Positions 14,800 to 22,357 of a stretch of 30,843 nucleotides of DNA are shown piece after piece. Both the position numbers and the translations under genes were made by a program. Position 1 is the first letter of the stretch. Each line of letters begins with the position of its first letter. Origin of the DNA: RI-106 sp964496875 (GTDB taxonomy: Bacteria > Cyanobacteriota > Vampirovibrionia > Obscuribacterales > Obscuribacteraceae); contig CAZCBH010000055.1 in NCBI GenBank assembly GCA_964496875.1, positions 1-30,843 on the forward strand. Reading direction: 5' to 3'. Under the pieces are notes generated by a model, which saw nothing but the letters and a program-made list of their open reading frames with translations, had not been told where the DNA came from and did not search any database.

Positions 14800-16059
14800 C
14801 TGAATCAAGGCAAATTCGGCAAGAGTCACCGCCATCTAATCCCGCTTCTTGCCCTGCTTATTTCACTAACTGCAAAACCGGCTCTGGCTGAAGATGCTTT
14901 CGACCAGGCCAAAGCACTGTTCGACAAACAAGACTATACAAACGCCGCCCGGCTGTTCTATCCGCTGGCCAAGCGCGAATACGGAGCCAGGCCGAGCTAT
15001 TATCTCGGTCTCTGCTATGTACGATTAAACGCAAAAGCCGAAGCCCACCGGGTTTTCACCCATATAAAGGATCGCTATCCCGGGACCAGAGAAGCAAAAT
15101 TAGCGACCGCCTACCTTACAAGCCCGGAGCTTTTTTCTAAACAAAACAAAATCGCGGTCACTTCGGGCAAAGCAAAGTCTGCTCCAAAGACCCTTTCCAA
15201 GTTGGAAAAGCTCAAAATGCTGCTCAAAGAGAGCAGCATCACCGAAGCGGAATGGAAAAAATTACCGGCAAAGTCTCGTATTCCTTACAGCCATGAGGAA
15301 GGGCACTTAAAGGTAAACGCGAAAATCAACGGCCGAGACGTAAAGATGATCTTCGACACGGGAGCTTCTATCTGCAGCTTGAGCACCGCCGACTATCCCG
15401 ATCTGTTTTCCAGAGCAACTCTTTCTAAAGCACAACCGGTGCCGATTCGAAGACCTCATGGTTTCACCGAGGGCAGGCTATGCCAGGTGGACCTCACTGT
15501 GCATGATATCACCCGCAGGGTCAACATACTTGCCACCAGCGAACCAGGTGTTACTTTAGTCGGCCAGAATTTTTTCAAAGAATATTCTTACATGATAGAT
15601 CCTTTCTACATCCGGCTGACCAAAGCTCCCTATAGACCCCCCGAGGAAATAATCGCGAACATCTCGAAGGACCCTAATAAAATCGAGAAGTCGGCATCGA
15701 AAGTAGAGAGCAAGGCGTCGAACCCGCAAGATAGATGGAAGCTTCCGTTCCAACGCATGGGCGAGCTGATGATGGTGGACATGGAAGTCAACGGTCAGAA
15801 AGTCAAAGCCTGTTTCGATACCGGCTGTGCGGTGGACGGCATCGTCATTCCGCCGCAATTATACAGACCGCTGGGGATCAAACTGGGCGGCGGCGGCAGA
15901 CAACAAGTAGCCGACAAAGTTGTGGTCGGACCGATTCAGAAAAGGTATGTGAGAGTACATTTTGCTGCGGCGTTGCAATTTCTGCTGATAGGACCGAAGA
16001 TCTTCGACCGTCCTTATACGGTCGATCAAAAAGAATCGTGTATTGTCTTCGACTACTGA
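14800..16059 (+). CDS. Secreted TPR protein with two retropepsin-like aspartic protease domains (CTG start)
   Basis: The frame is open from 14755 but has no ATG, GTG or TTG before 15202. CTG 14800, with GGAG at 14785-14788, gives 419 aa and a good signal peptide: basic n-region 'NQGKFGKSHRH', core 'LIPLLALLISLTA', cleavage at 'PALA' near residue 30. Residues ~33-110 are TPR-like ('DAFDQAKALFDKQDYTNAARLFYPLAK'). Domain A (~165-285) has 'VNAKINGRDVKMIFDTGAS' with D186-T-G, and later 'TLVGQNFF'. Domain B (~320-419) has 'VDMEVNGQKVKACFDTGC' with D340-T-G, and later 'LLIGPKIF'. Retropepsins are homodimers with one DTG each, so two copies in one chain could pair internally, pepsin-like. It follows the 76-aa gene by 2 nt. 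A sequencing frameshift is the alternative to CTG. Domain calls are strong. Confidence 0.82.
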   Translation: MNQGKFGKSHRHLIPLLALLISLTAKPALAEDAFDQAKALFDKQDYTNAARLFYPLAKREYGARPSYYLGLCYVRLNAKAEAHRVFTHIKDRYPGTREAKLATAYLTSPELFSKQNKIAVTSGKAKSAPKTLSKLEKLKMLLKESSITEAEWKKLPAKSRIPYSHEEGHLKVNAKINGRDVKMIFDTGASICSLSTADYPDLFSRATLSKAQPVPIRRPHGFTEGRLCQVDLTVHDITRRVNILATSEPGVTLVGQNFFKEYSYMIDPFYIRLTKAPYRPPEEIIANISKDPNKIEKSASKVESKASNPQDRWKLPFQRMGELMMVDMEVNGQKVKACFDTGCAVDGIVIPPQLYRPLGIKLGGGGRQQVADKVVVGPIQKRYVRVHFAAALQFLLIGPKIFDRPYTVDQKESCIVFDY

Positions 16060-16141
16060 CAGGGTCAGCTAATGTAGAAGAGATATCGTAGTGCTAGAAT
16101 TCTAAAATTCAAAATTTGTCGAGAAGCAGGAGCAGGTGGTA

Positions 16142-16684
16142 ATGGCGCATACAATCGAACCGGCAAGATCCAGCAGAGCAAGCTGCAAAACATGCAAAGG
16201 CAAGATAGAGAAGGGCGAACTCCGTTTCGGAGAAGAAGCTCCCAACCCGTTTATGGACGGCGAAATGGGTTACCGCTGGCACCACCTGAAGTGTGCCGCC
16301 AAGAAAAAGTCGGACATTTTGCTCGACACCCTCGACGAAATAGATATTGAAGTGCCGGAAAGAGAAGAGCTGATCGCTCTTGCCAAGAAAGCCGCCGACG
16401 AAAAGCCGGCCCCCGCCCAGCGCAGCCCCTTTGCCGAGTATGCTAAGACCGGACGTAGCTCTTGTATAGATTGCAAAGAGAAGATAGAGAAAGGCGATCT
16501 CCGGGTCAATGTCTATATCGAACCAGAGATGGAAGGAGGCTTCGGCAAGAAAGGCTTCGCCCATCCCAACTGCAGCACGAAATTCAGCAACGGTTCGCCT
16601 GAGGACATGATCGAAGAGATCCGAAAGAACAGCACCGGTCTATCCGAAGCGGACTATGAAAAGCTGGAAGCAGTCATGGTCTAA
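16142..16684 (+). CDS. Protein with two PARP-type zinc fingers
   Basis: 180 aa from ATG 16142, with AGGAG at 16128-16132 (the GTG at 16136 is too close to it). Two tandem modules follow the zf-PARP plan of C-x2-C, a 'KIxKGxLR' strand, then H-x2-C. Module 1: 'RASCKTCKGKIEKGELRFG' (C15, C18) and 'YRWHHLKC' (H48, C51). Module 2: 'YAKTGRSSCIDCKEKIEKGDLRV' (C108, C111) and 'FAHPNC' (H141, C144). A charged helical linker joins them. In eukaryotic PARP1 and DNA ligase III this finger recognises DNA nicks and breaks; no ADP-ribosyltransferase domain is present here. Bacterial stand-alone proteins of this type are uncommon. It is soluble with no signal peptide, although its neighbours are exported. 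Its 3' end overlaps the next gene by 29 bp. Fold call is good, DNA binding inferred. Confidence 0.8.
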   Translation: MAHTIEPARSSRASCKTCKGKIEKGELRFGEEAPNPFMDGEMGYRWHHLKCAAKKKSDILLDTLDEIDIEVPEREELIALAKKAADEKPAPAQRSPFAEYAKTGRSSCIDCKEKIEKGDLRVNVYIEPEMEGGFGKKGFAHPNCSTKFSNGSPEDMIEEIRKNSTGLSEADYEKLEAVMV

Positions 16685-17576
16685 AGTTCTCATTACGCTT
16701 TTGATTCTCTGCCACGGTTGCCGGGCGGAGAATCAGGATGTTCCGGTTTCGACTTCTTCGCCAAATAAAACGAAGCCAGTCGAGAGCGCCGGCAAGCAAC
16801 CGGATGCGAAGAAGAAGAAGACTGAGTCTGAGCCTGAGAGCAACAAAAAGAAAAATCCCGAAAACGAAAACGAAAACGAGAACGAGAACAAAACCGCGGC
16901 GATAGAAGAAAAAGCCACCATGGTGGATGTGCTGGAGCTGGTCTCGGACAGCGAGGTTTTCGGGAAAACTAAAATCTATTGCAACCATGAATATGCCTAT
17001 GTCGACAACGGCATCATTCAAGGTGTGCACAAACCGCCCTGGGACAAGGTCTATTTCATCAATCGAGAAAACCAGTCCATCTTTGTCTGGGATACTAAAA
17101 AGCCCTATCCCTTTACCCGGGTCTTGCAGACCGATTTGATGGAGCACAAAGTCAACAAAATAAAAGGCAAAACCAAATATATGGGCTATGACAGCCTGGT
17201 TATAGAAGGTTATAAGAACCATCCTCTGCCGATATTGCGCATTACCGTCACCCAGAAGTTCGAGATACCGGCATCTTTGACGATTGGCTATTCCCAGAAC
17301 TTTTTCTATCCGCCTCAAATGGGTTTTCCGCTTCTGGTCGAGTATCGGGAGAGCCTGCAAGCAGATTCGAAGTGGACGAAAGTCTATGAGATCAAAAGCT
17401 TGAGGAAAACGCAGATAGAAAGAAGCAAATTCGACGTACCCGCATTTAAAAAGGCAGAAGATATCACGCGCTTCACCTTCATGGGACCGCCCGGAGACGA
17501 TAGCAACACCATCGAAGACCTCTTCGAATACCACTTCGACCGAAAGAAAACCAGGTCAGGCGGCTCAAAGAACTGA
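16656..17576 (+). CDS. Exported protein with Lys/Glu/Asn-rich linker, possible lipoprotein
   Basis: 306 aa. The N-terminus 'MKSWKQSWSKVLITLLILCHGCRAEN' has basic and hydrophobic parts and a Cys at 22. The preceding residues (C-H-G) do not fit a standard lipobox, so Sec cleavage or atypical lipidation are both open. Residues ~25-85 are a charged linker ('KKKKTESEPESNKKKN', then five Glu-Asn pairs). The folded part (~88-290) is beta-rich ('KTKIYCNHEYAYVDNGIIQGVHKPPWDKVYFINRENQSIFVW') and ends 'RSKFDVPAFKKAEDITRFTF', a style seen in LolA-like periplasmic beta domains. I cannot name the family. The start overlaps the zinc-finger gene by 29 bp, so it is probably the last gene of that unit. Confidence 0.72.
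   Translation: MKSWKQSWSKVLITLLILCHGCRAENQDVPVSTSSPNKTKPVESAGKQPDAKKKKTESEPESNKKKNPENENENENENKTAAIEEKATMVDVLELVSDSEVFGKTKIYCNHEYAYVDNGIIQGVHKPPWDKVYFINRENQSIFVWDTKKPYPFTRVLQTDLMEHKVNKIKGKTKYMGYDSLVIEGYKNHPLPILRITVTQKFEIPASLTIGYSQNFFYPPQMGFPLLVEYRESLQADSKWTKVYEIKSLRKTQIERSKFDVPAFKKAEDITRFTFMGPPGDDSNTIEDLFEYHFDRKKTRSGGSKN
16859..16888 (+). repeat. Hexanucleotide microsatellite (Glu-Asn repeats)
   Basis: Five tandem GARAAC-type units (GAAAAC three times, then GAGAAC twice) encode five Glu-Asn pairs in the linker of the exported protein. Slippage of a 6-bp unit changes linker length without a frameshift. Confidence 0.7.
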
Positions 17577-17646
17577 CCCCGGCGCTTATTAATAAATTGG
17601 TAAAAGAGAACATCTCGATAACTTCCCTAACCCGGCTATCTGCTAT

Positions 17647-17658
17647 CATCTCGAGATG
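17647..17658. promoter_or_regulatory. Candidate operator upstream of chdC
   Basis: CATCTCGAGATG is a perfect 12-bp palindrome about 60 bp before the chdC start. The half CATCTCGA also occurs at 17611-17618, and a 10-bp AT palindrome TTATTAATAA lies at 17586-17595. This 141-bp interval separates the gene from the preceding cluster and is the probable promoter. A repressor site is inferred from symmetry only. Confidence 0.4.
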
Positions 17659-17717
17659 TCAGAAAATAACCGGACCAGTTGCCATAGCATGGCAGAGCAG
17701 TCACAGGAGTAATCTCA

Positions 17718-18572
17718 ATGCGCAATCCCGACGTTCCTGAATCTCTGGAGAGCTGGTGGATCCTCCACCGTATGTTCGATTTCGATAGGCTGGCCTGGGA
17801 CCGGCTGGAGCCAGGCGAACAGCAGGAGATTGCCCGAGAAGCTCACCTGTCGCTCGAATCTTTGAAAAAGGACGAAAACGCCGATCTGGGATTGGCTCAA
17901 TTAGTCGGTCACAAAGGCGACCTGATGCTGACTCATTACAGCAAAAACTATGACGGTCTTGCCCATGCCCAGACAACTTTCAACAAAACCCGCTTGAGCC
18001 ATTACCTGAAACCGGCGGGCTCTTATGTCTCTATCCTGGAGTTGGGGCTCTATGACGCCACCGGAAAAATCCACACCACCCTGCAAGAGCGTGGACTGAA
18101 GCCTTACACGCCAGAATGGACCGAAGCCTTCGACGAACTATTGAAAGAGCAAGAGAGAAACCCCCGCCATGCCGGTCGGCTCTGGGCGCCGGTTCCCCAG
18201 CGACGTTATGTCTGTTTCTACCCGATGGATAAAAAGCGGGGAGAAGAAGTCAACTGGTACACCCTCTCTTTTGAGGAACGCGGCAAGCTGATGCTGGACC
18301 ATGGCAAAATCGGTCGTAAATACCACGGTCTTGTCACCCAGGTTATTTCAGGCTCTATCGGCTTCGATAAATATGAGTGGGGAGTAGATCTCTATGCCGA
18401 TGATCCGCTTGTTTTCAAAAAGCTCATCTATGAAATGCGTTTCGACGAAGCCAGCTCGAAATATGGAATCTTTGGAGATTTCTACTCCGGAGTACAGTTC
18501 TCGCTGGATCAGCTCGATGTGTTTCTTAAGGGTGAAAGCGTTCCTGCCCTCAACGAACTACAGCCTGCTTAG
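17718..18572 (+). CDS. chdC: Coproheme decarboxylase (HemQ/ChdC)
   Basis: 284 aa; AGGAG lies 8 nt before the ATG. It belongs to the chlorite-dismutase-like superfamily, HemQ branch. ChdC oxidatively removes two propionate groups from Fe-coproporphyrin III using H2O2, the last step of coproporphyrin-dependent heme synthesis. It begins in family fashion with 'VPESLESWWILHRMFDFDRLAW'. The catalytic region is 'RRYVCFYPMDKKRGEEVNWYTL', with Y168 at the place of the essential radical Tyr. 'EERGKLMLDHGKIGRKYHG' gives the proximal heme ligand H195. 'VTQVISGSIGFDKYEWGVDLYADDP' and 'YEMRFDEASSKYGIFGDFYSG' complete the signature. Length is somewhat above the usual ~250. It is cytoplasmic. No other heme gene is adjacent. 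Finding it implies the coproporphyrin route rather than the protoporphyrin route of photosynthetic cyanobacteria. Confidence 0.93.
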   Translation: MRNPDVPESLESWWILHRMFDFDRLAWDRLEPGEQQEIAREAHLSLESLKKDENADLGLAQLVGHKGDLMLTHYSKNYDGLAHAQTTFNKTRLSHYLKPAGSYVSILELGLYDATGKIHTTLQERGLKPYTPEWTEAFDELLKEQERNPRHAGRLWAPVPQRRYVCFYPMDKKRGEEVNWYTLSFEERGKLMLDHGKIGRKYHGLVTQVISGSIGFDKYEWGVDLYADDPLVFKKLIYEMRFDEASSKYGIFGDFYSGVQFSLDQLDVFLKGESVPALNELQPA

Positions 18573-18584
18573 GCTTTAATCGAT

Positions 18585-19868
18585 TTACATAAGCGCGTCG
18601 AAAATCTGCTTGAGCAAAGACTTGAGCGGTATCACCGATGCCACCAGGGGCAGCGCCGGCAGACAGATGACGACTATATAGCCGACGATGAAAGTCCGGT
18701 CGAAAAGTACCGGTCGCATATTTATAACAGCCTCGTATCCTGCGTTCATATCAGCCAGGGCCGATGGATCGCAAGTATCCAACAATTTGTCGTCTTTGCC
18801 TGCTCTATCGCCCAGCCAGCGCCCGGCAAAATCGCGATTTAGCTCACCGGTCAGCTTCCCATAGGTAAAGGTCCCGCTCATCTTACAATTGAGCAACTGA
18901 GGCGTAAATACCAATAAAGGTCCAGCAAAGACAGACAGCATCAGAATAAGAAAAAGCAACGCCATATCGCTGAAGGACTCGAGCTTCAGATGCAGATAGT
19001 GCACTGCCTGCGCTATCACACTACAGACGGAGCACGATAGCGCAAAGGCGGCGATGCCGTACTGAGCCTGGGTGATTTTTATAAAGCTCAAACCTCCGAC
19101 ACCATCGGGATGGGTGGCGATAATTCTGAGGCGATAGCGAGATACTCTGAAAAGGAAATAGACCCAGAGGATATAGTCGAAGAGCCAGCTCATTACGATA
19201 AATCGAAAGAGGGGCTGACTGAAAAAGGCGTTGTATAAACCCGCCAGTGTAAGAGAGCCGCTGGCCGCATCTATGTGCCAGCTCGACGCGTCGATGGTAA
19301 AAGTGAGCCCGGTTCCAAGAATAGCCAGAACAAAAGAAAATACCAGCAATACCAAATCAGCCACCATAGAATTGCGAACGGCAAAAACCCGGGCAACCAT
19401 AGCCTTGAAACTATCGAGGCTCTCTAGGGCGATCAAGCTCTCGAACCGCTCTATAGATTTCGCCATCCAGGGACGAATCGCCAGATCGGAGAGAATTAAG
19501 ATAGGTGCCACCAGTAGATCACGGGTCAGTGTGATGGAATCTTTATAGACCGGCATCTCAACCATACCGCCAAATTCGGTGCCGCCTATTATTGATAAAA
19601 CAAGCAAAGGAAGAAAAGTAACCGCCGCAAAAAGTAAAGCGGCAAGAAAAACAGCCTGCCGACTGTTCTTCGCTAATTTGAACAGATACATGAGCTTGAC
19701 CAGACCATTTTCTGGAATGGTCACAACGGAATCCGGATCTCTATTTGATATCACCAGGCTGTCAAGAAGAGGGGAGGGATTAGGGAAAAGGTTCTTTGTT
19801 AGCTCGCTAATAGTAACCCAGTCAGAGTAGATGCGAACACCGCAACCTGTCCAATAATTATGCTGCAA
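18585..19868 (-). CDS. Multi-pass integral membrane protein of unknown function
   Basis: 427 aa from a TTG at 19868; no strong Shine-Dalgarno and no better ATG until codon 59, so the N-terminus is uncertain. About seven hydrophobic segments: 'AVFLAALLFAAVTFLPLLVLSII', 'LLVAPILILSDLAI', 'MVADLVLLVFSFVLAILGTGL', 'FRFIVMSWLFDYILWVYFLF', 'YGIAAFALSCSVCSVIAQAV', 'MALLFLILMLSVFAGPLLVF' and 'FIVGYIVVICLPALPLVASV'. The region 'TFTYGKLTGELNRDFAGRWLGDRAGKDDKLLDTCDPSALADMNAGYEAV' is a charged cytoplasmic-type loop before the last helix. 'HPDGVGGLSFIKITQAQYG' is a short loop motif. No transporter signature was recognised. It converges on chdC with a 12-bp gap. Confidence 0.75.
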   Translation of the reverse strand: MQHNYWTGCGVRIYSDWVTISELTKNLFPNPSPLLDSLVISNRDPDSVVTIPENGLVKLMYLFKLAKNSRQAVFLAALLFAAVTFLPLLVLSIIGGTEFGGMVEMPVYKDSITLTRDLLVAPILILSDLAIRPWMAKSIERFESLIALESLDSFKAMVARVFAVRNSMVADLVLLVFSFVLAILGTGLTFTIDASSWHIDAASGSLTLAGLYNAFFSQPLFRFIVMSWLFDYILWVYFLFRVSRYRLRIIATHPDGVGGLSFIKITQAQYGIAAFALSCSVCSVIAQAVHYLHLKLESFSDMALLFLILMLSVFAGPLLVFTPQLLNCKMSGTFTYGKLTGELNRDFAGRWLGDRAGKDDKLLDTCDPSALADMNAGYEAVINMRPVLFDRTFIVGYIVVICLPALPLVASVIPLKSLLKQIFDALM

Positions 19869-20317
19869 TTCCGCTGAATCCGGCTCTTGTCGGCAATTAT
19901 CCGGGGTGCATTAGTTAAATCAACTTGAAGTTGGGTAAGAAATATGCAACGATAAGCGTACAGTAAGTCTGAAAGAGGTTCGATCCGGCGGTCGCCGGCG
20001 TAGTGCCCCCGATAAGCACAGATCGATCTAAAGACCAGACCATTCTCAAGATATCTGAAAAGGATATTTCTGTCCGATATAGCAGGCTCCTTCGAAGCTG
20101 CATATGCTGGACACAGTTAACTTGATTAGAACACGGGCAAAGCATTCGAGTCATTCGAGCGGCCGAGAATCTACCAGCAATAAGCCTTCCGTAGATCCGT
20201 CGAAGTACAAGAATCGAAGTACAAGAAATGTCTATGCCCGCCGAAAGGTCCTCAGACTGCTTCGCATCGTTTATCGATGCCATAACAATACATATGCAGG
20301 CGCAGGTGAATAAACCC
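19869..20317. other. Intergenic region with a long untranslated leader
   Basis: This 449-bp region lies between the membrane-protein gene (minus) and the RRM gene (plus). It holds a perfect 14-bp tandem duplication, TCGAAGTACAAGAA, at 20200-20213 and 20214-20227. A 148-codon minus ORF here (19915-20361) has no domain or ribosome site and overlaps the RRM start, so it is not called. 'GGTTCGATCC' near 19978 resembles a tRNA T-arm but no cloverleaf can be built around it. Confidence 0.5.
20200..20227 (+). repeat. 14-bp perfect tandem duplication in the RRM gene leader
   Basis: TCGAAGTACAAGAA occurs twice head to tail, ending immediately before an in-frame ATG (20228) and 90 bp before the preferred start of the RRM gene. 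It may be a recent slippage event or a paired protein-binding site. Confidence 0.7.
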
Positions 20318-20602
20318 ATGCAAACAAAACTCTTTGTGAGAAACCTATCGAACCACACCACAGAATCCTATCTTCAAAAACTCTTCGAAGAGTTCGGAGA
20401 AGTTAGGTCGGCGATGATCGCCACGGACAAATACTCTGGGAAGTCTCGCGGATTCGGTTTCATCCAGATGAAATCCTCCGGAGAAGCCAGATCGGCTGTA
20501 GAATCCCTGAACAAGAAAAAAGTACACGGTCGAGTGCTCCATGTAGCCTTCTCTGAATCGCAAGAGAAGAAAAGAAGCACCGCCTACAGCTATCTCTACT
20601 AA
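20318..20602 (+). CDS. Single-RRM RNA-binding protein (cyanobacterial Rbp type)
   Basis: 94 aa from ATG 20318, chosen because AGGTGA at 20304-20309 is 8 nt upstream and the RRM starts at once; in-frame ATGs at 20228 and 20294 would add an unstructured tail. RNP2 is 'KLFVRNL' (residues 4-10), and RNP1 is 'KSRGFGFIQM' with the RNA-stacking aromatics. 'EARSAVESLNKKKVHGRVLHVAFSE' is the closing helix-strand. After the domain only a short 'SQEKKRSTAYSYLY' tail remains, with no Gly-rich region. Stand-alone RRM proteins of this size are typical of cyanobacteria, where many are cold-induced and act on mRNA structure or localisation. The long leader upstream is compatible with post-transcriptional control. 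Target RNAs unknown. Confidence 0.9.
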   Translation: MQTKLFVRNLSNHTTESYLQKLFEEFGEVRSAMIATDKYSGKSRGFGFIQMKSSGEARSAVESLNKKKVHGRVLHVAFSESQEKKRSTAYSYLY

Positions 20603-20640
20603 CCAACCGAACTATCTAACAGTCGCTCTTATATCAAGAC

Positions 20641-22281
20641 TCAGGCATTGAGAATGCCCTGGATACGCTTGTCTATCTTGGCCGCCTCCTGCTCGCGTTC
20701 GCAGATGCGCAGCAGATTGGCGTAATTCTCCAGAAAAAGAACCAGATCCCTGTGTATGGGACCGACACTGGACTCCATTATCTTCAAGGCTTTCAAATAG
20801 GTCTGCTCCGCTTCCGGATAACGTCCCTGCACCTTCAGGCAGTTGGCGTATTTATTCAAAGTCTGGGGCAATCTAGGATCGCCCGGGGCAAACTGCTCTG
20901 CCAGCTCTATCGCCTGTTCGAAATGGCGCTCGGCTTCATAATGGTTGCGAGAAGCCATGGACTGCTGGCCGGCGACATTGTGCATATGCCACAGACCACT
21001 ATTGGCCTGGGGTTTTCCGGCCTCAACCGGGGCTTCCTCGGGAGCCCCCGTCTGAGCCATGAAAGTCTGACTCAATCCAGCCGAACTGGCGGCAGCTGCC
21101 TCTTGCAGTTGCTGTCCTTGAATATATGGAGAGCCGGTCGGTCTTTTTAGATTTAGAGCTTGATGCAGGCCGGAAGCCAGGATGCCGCCCTGCGGAGGAG
21201 CCGACGCCGAAGCCGGAGCCGCCTCTTGCCCCTGGCCTGAGCCCATTTTGGGAAATAATGGATTATCCGTGCTGGTCCCCCGCCCCTTCTTCCATCGGTT
21301 ACCTAATCCGGCGCCGCCGCCGGCTCCTAGGGACGGATTGGCAGGTCTGGCTATGGCTTTTACCTGGGTACCTATCTGGGTGGTCTCTTCCAGAGCCACA
21401 GCCAGATCCGCCGCATTCTGAAAGCGATGCTCGGGGTCTTTAAGGATGCAGCGGTGGATAAGGCTTGCGATTTGAAGCTCCTGCTCGGAGCGACAGAGAG
21501 CCGCCAGCGGTCTGGGGGATTCATTGAGGTGCATCTGTATGGTCTGCATGGCGTTTTCGCCCTTAAAAGGCGGCTGCCCGGCAAAACACTCATACATCAC
21601 ACATCCCAGAGAGTAGATATCGGCGCGGGAATCGACAGTATTACCCCTGCACTGTTCCGGGCTCATATAAAGCGGGCTGCCTATAGCTTCGCCGGTGGCG
21701 GTGAGCTGTTGCATAGTGACACCGCTATCGGCAAGTACCTTGGCGATGCCGAAATCGAGCAGTTTCACATAGCGATCCCCTTCTATGACCTGCATCATGA
21801 TGTTGCTGCTTTTAATATCGCGGTGGATGACATTTTTGCGGTGAATATAATTGAGCGCCTTTAGAGCCTGACCGAAGACCTGGATGAAGTCCTCGTTGCT
21901 GCAGCGCCCGTATTTCTTGACCATATCGCCCAGGCTGGCGCCCTCGACATACTCCATGACGAAGAAGGGCTCTCCTTCTACCGTATAGCCAAAGTCAAAA
22001 ACCGCGACCAGATTGGGATGAGAGAGCTGACCGCCGGCTTTCGCCTCGGTTTCGAATCTGGAGAGGCTTGAGCGGTCTTGTAATAGCTCCAGATTGAGGA
22101 CTTTGATCGCGACCAGTTTATTGAGCTGGGCATGGCGTGCTTTCAAAACCGTGCCCATACCGCCCGAGCCCAGAATGCCAAGCAGCTCGTATCGCTCCGG
22201 CGGAATCCTGGGGATTCGCTCCTGGCCGGAAGAAGGACCGCCGGATGGCGGATACTGCGGTGGCGGCGGATGCTGCGACAT
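20641..22281 (-). CDS. PknB-type Ser/Thr protein kinase with C-terminal TPRs
   Basis: 546 aa. A Pro-rich N-terminus (1-28) precedes a complete Hanks kinase domain (~31-295): Gly-loop 'LGSGGMGTV', catalytic Lys in 'VAIK' (K60), 'VIHRDIKSSN' (catalytic D155), 'DFG' (176-178), activation segment 'TATGEAIGSPLYMSPEQ', and 'DIYSLGCVMYECFAGQPPF'. All catalytic residues are present, so activity is expected. Residues ~300-425 are a Pro/Gln/Gly linker. Residues ~430-545 hold kinesin-light-chain-like TPRs ('NHYEAERHFEQAIELAEQF', 'RYPEAEQTYLKALKIMESS'). No transmembrane segment or PASTA domain is seen, so sensing would be cytoplasmic through the TPRs. It lies 76 bp downstream of murE in the same direction. 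Substrate unknown. Confidence 0.93.
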   Translation of the reverse strand: MSQHPPPPQYPPSGGPSSGQERIPRIPPERYELLGILGSGGMGTVLKARHAQLNKLVAIKVLNLELLQDRSSLSRFETEAKAGGQLSHPNLVAVFDFGYTVEGEPFFVMEYVEGASLGDMVKKYGRCSNEDFIQVFGQALKALNYIHRKNVIHRDIKSSNIMMQVIEGDRYVKLLDFGIAKVLADSGVTMQQLTATGEAIGSPLYMSPEQCRGNTVDSRADIYSLGCVMYECFAGQPPFKGENAMQTIQMHLNESPRPLAALCRSEQELQIASLIHRCILKDPEHRFQNAADLAVALEETTQIGTQVKAIARPANPSLGAGGGAGLGNRWKKGRGTSTDNPLFPKMGSGQGQEAAPASASAPPQGGILASGLHQALNLKRPTGSPYIQGQQLQEAAAASSAGLSQTFMAQTGAPEEAPVEAGKPQANSGLWHMHNVAGQQSMASRNHYEAERHFEQAIELAEQFAPGDPRLPQTLNKYANCLKVQGRYPEAEQTYLKALKIMESSVGPIHRDLVLFLENYANLLRICEREQEAAKIDKRIQGILNA

Positions 22282-22357
22282 GCGCTTTATATCGACGACT
22301 GTAGTAACTAAAACAAAAACGAGCGGCTTCTATTGACATGCCCTATAGAAGAGTGGT

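Noticed and set aside
14755..14800. Programmed -1 frameshift joining the 76-aa gene to the retropepsin frame, as in retroviral gag-pro
   Set aside because: No X-XXY-YYZ slippery heptamer or downstream structure is visible in the overlap, and the second frame has its own signal peptide right after the first stop.
19975..20010. tRNA-like T-arm sequence GGTTCGATCC
   Set aside because: No matching acceptor, D or anticodon stems could be drawn around it on either strand.
19915..20361. 148-aa minus ORF before the RRM gene
   Set aside because: Overlaps the RRM coding start, has no domain or Shine-Dalgarno, and is Cys/Arg-rich in a random-looking way.
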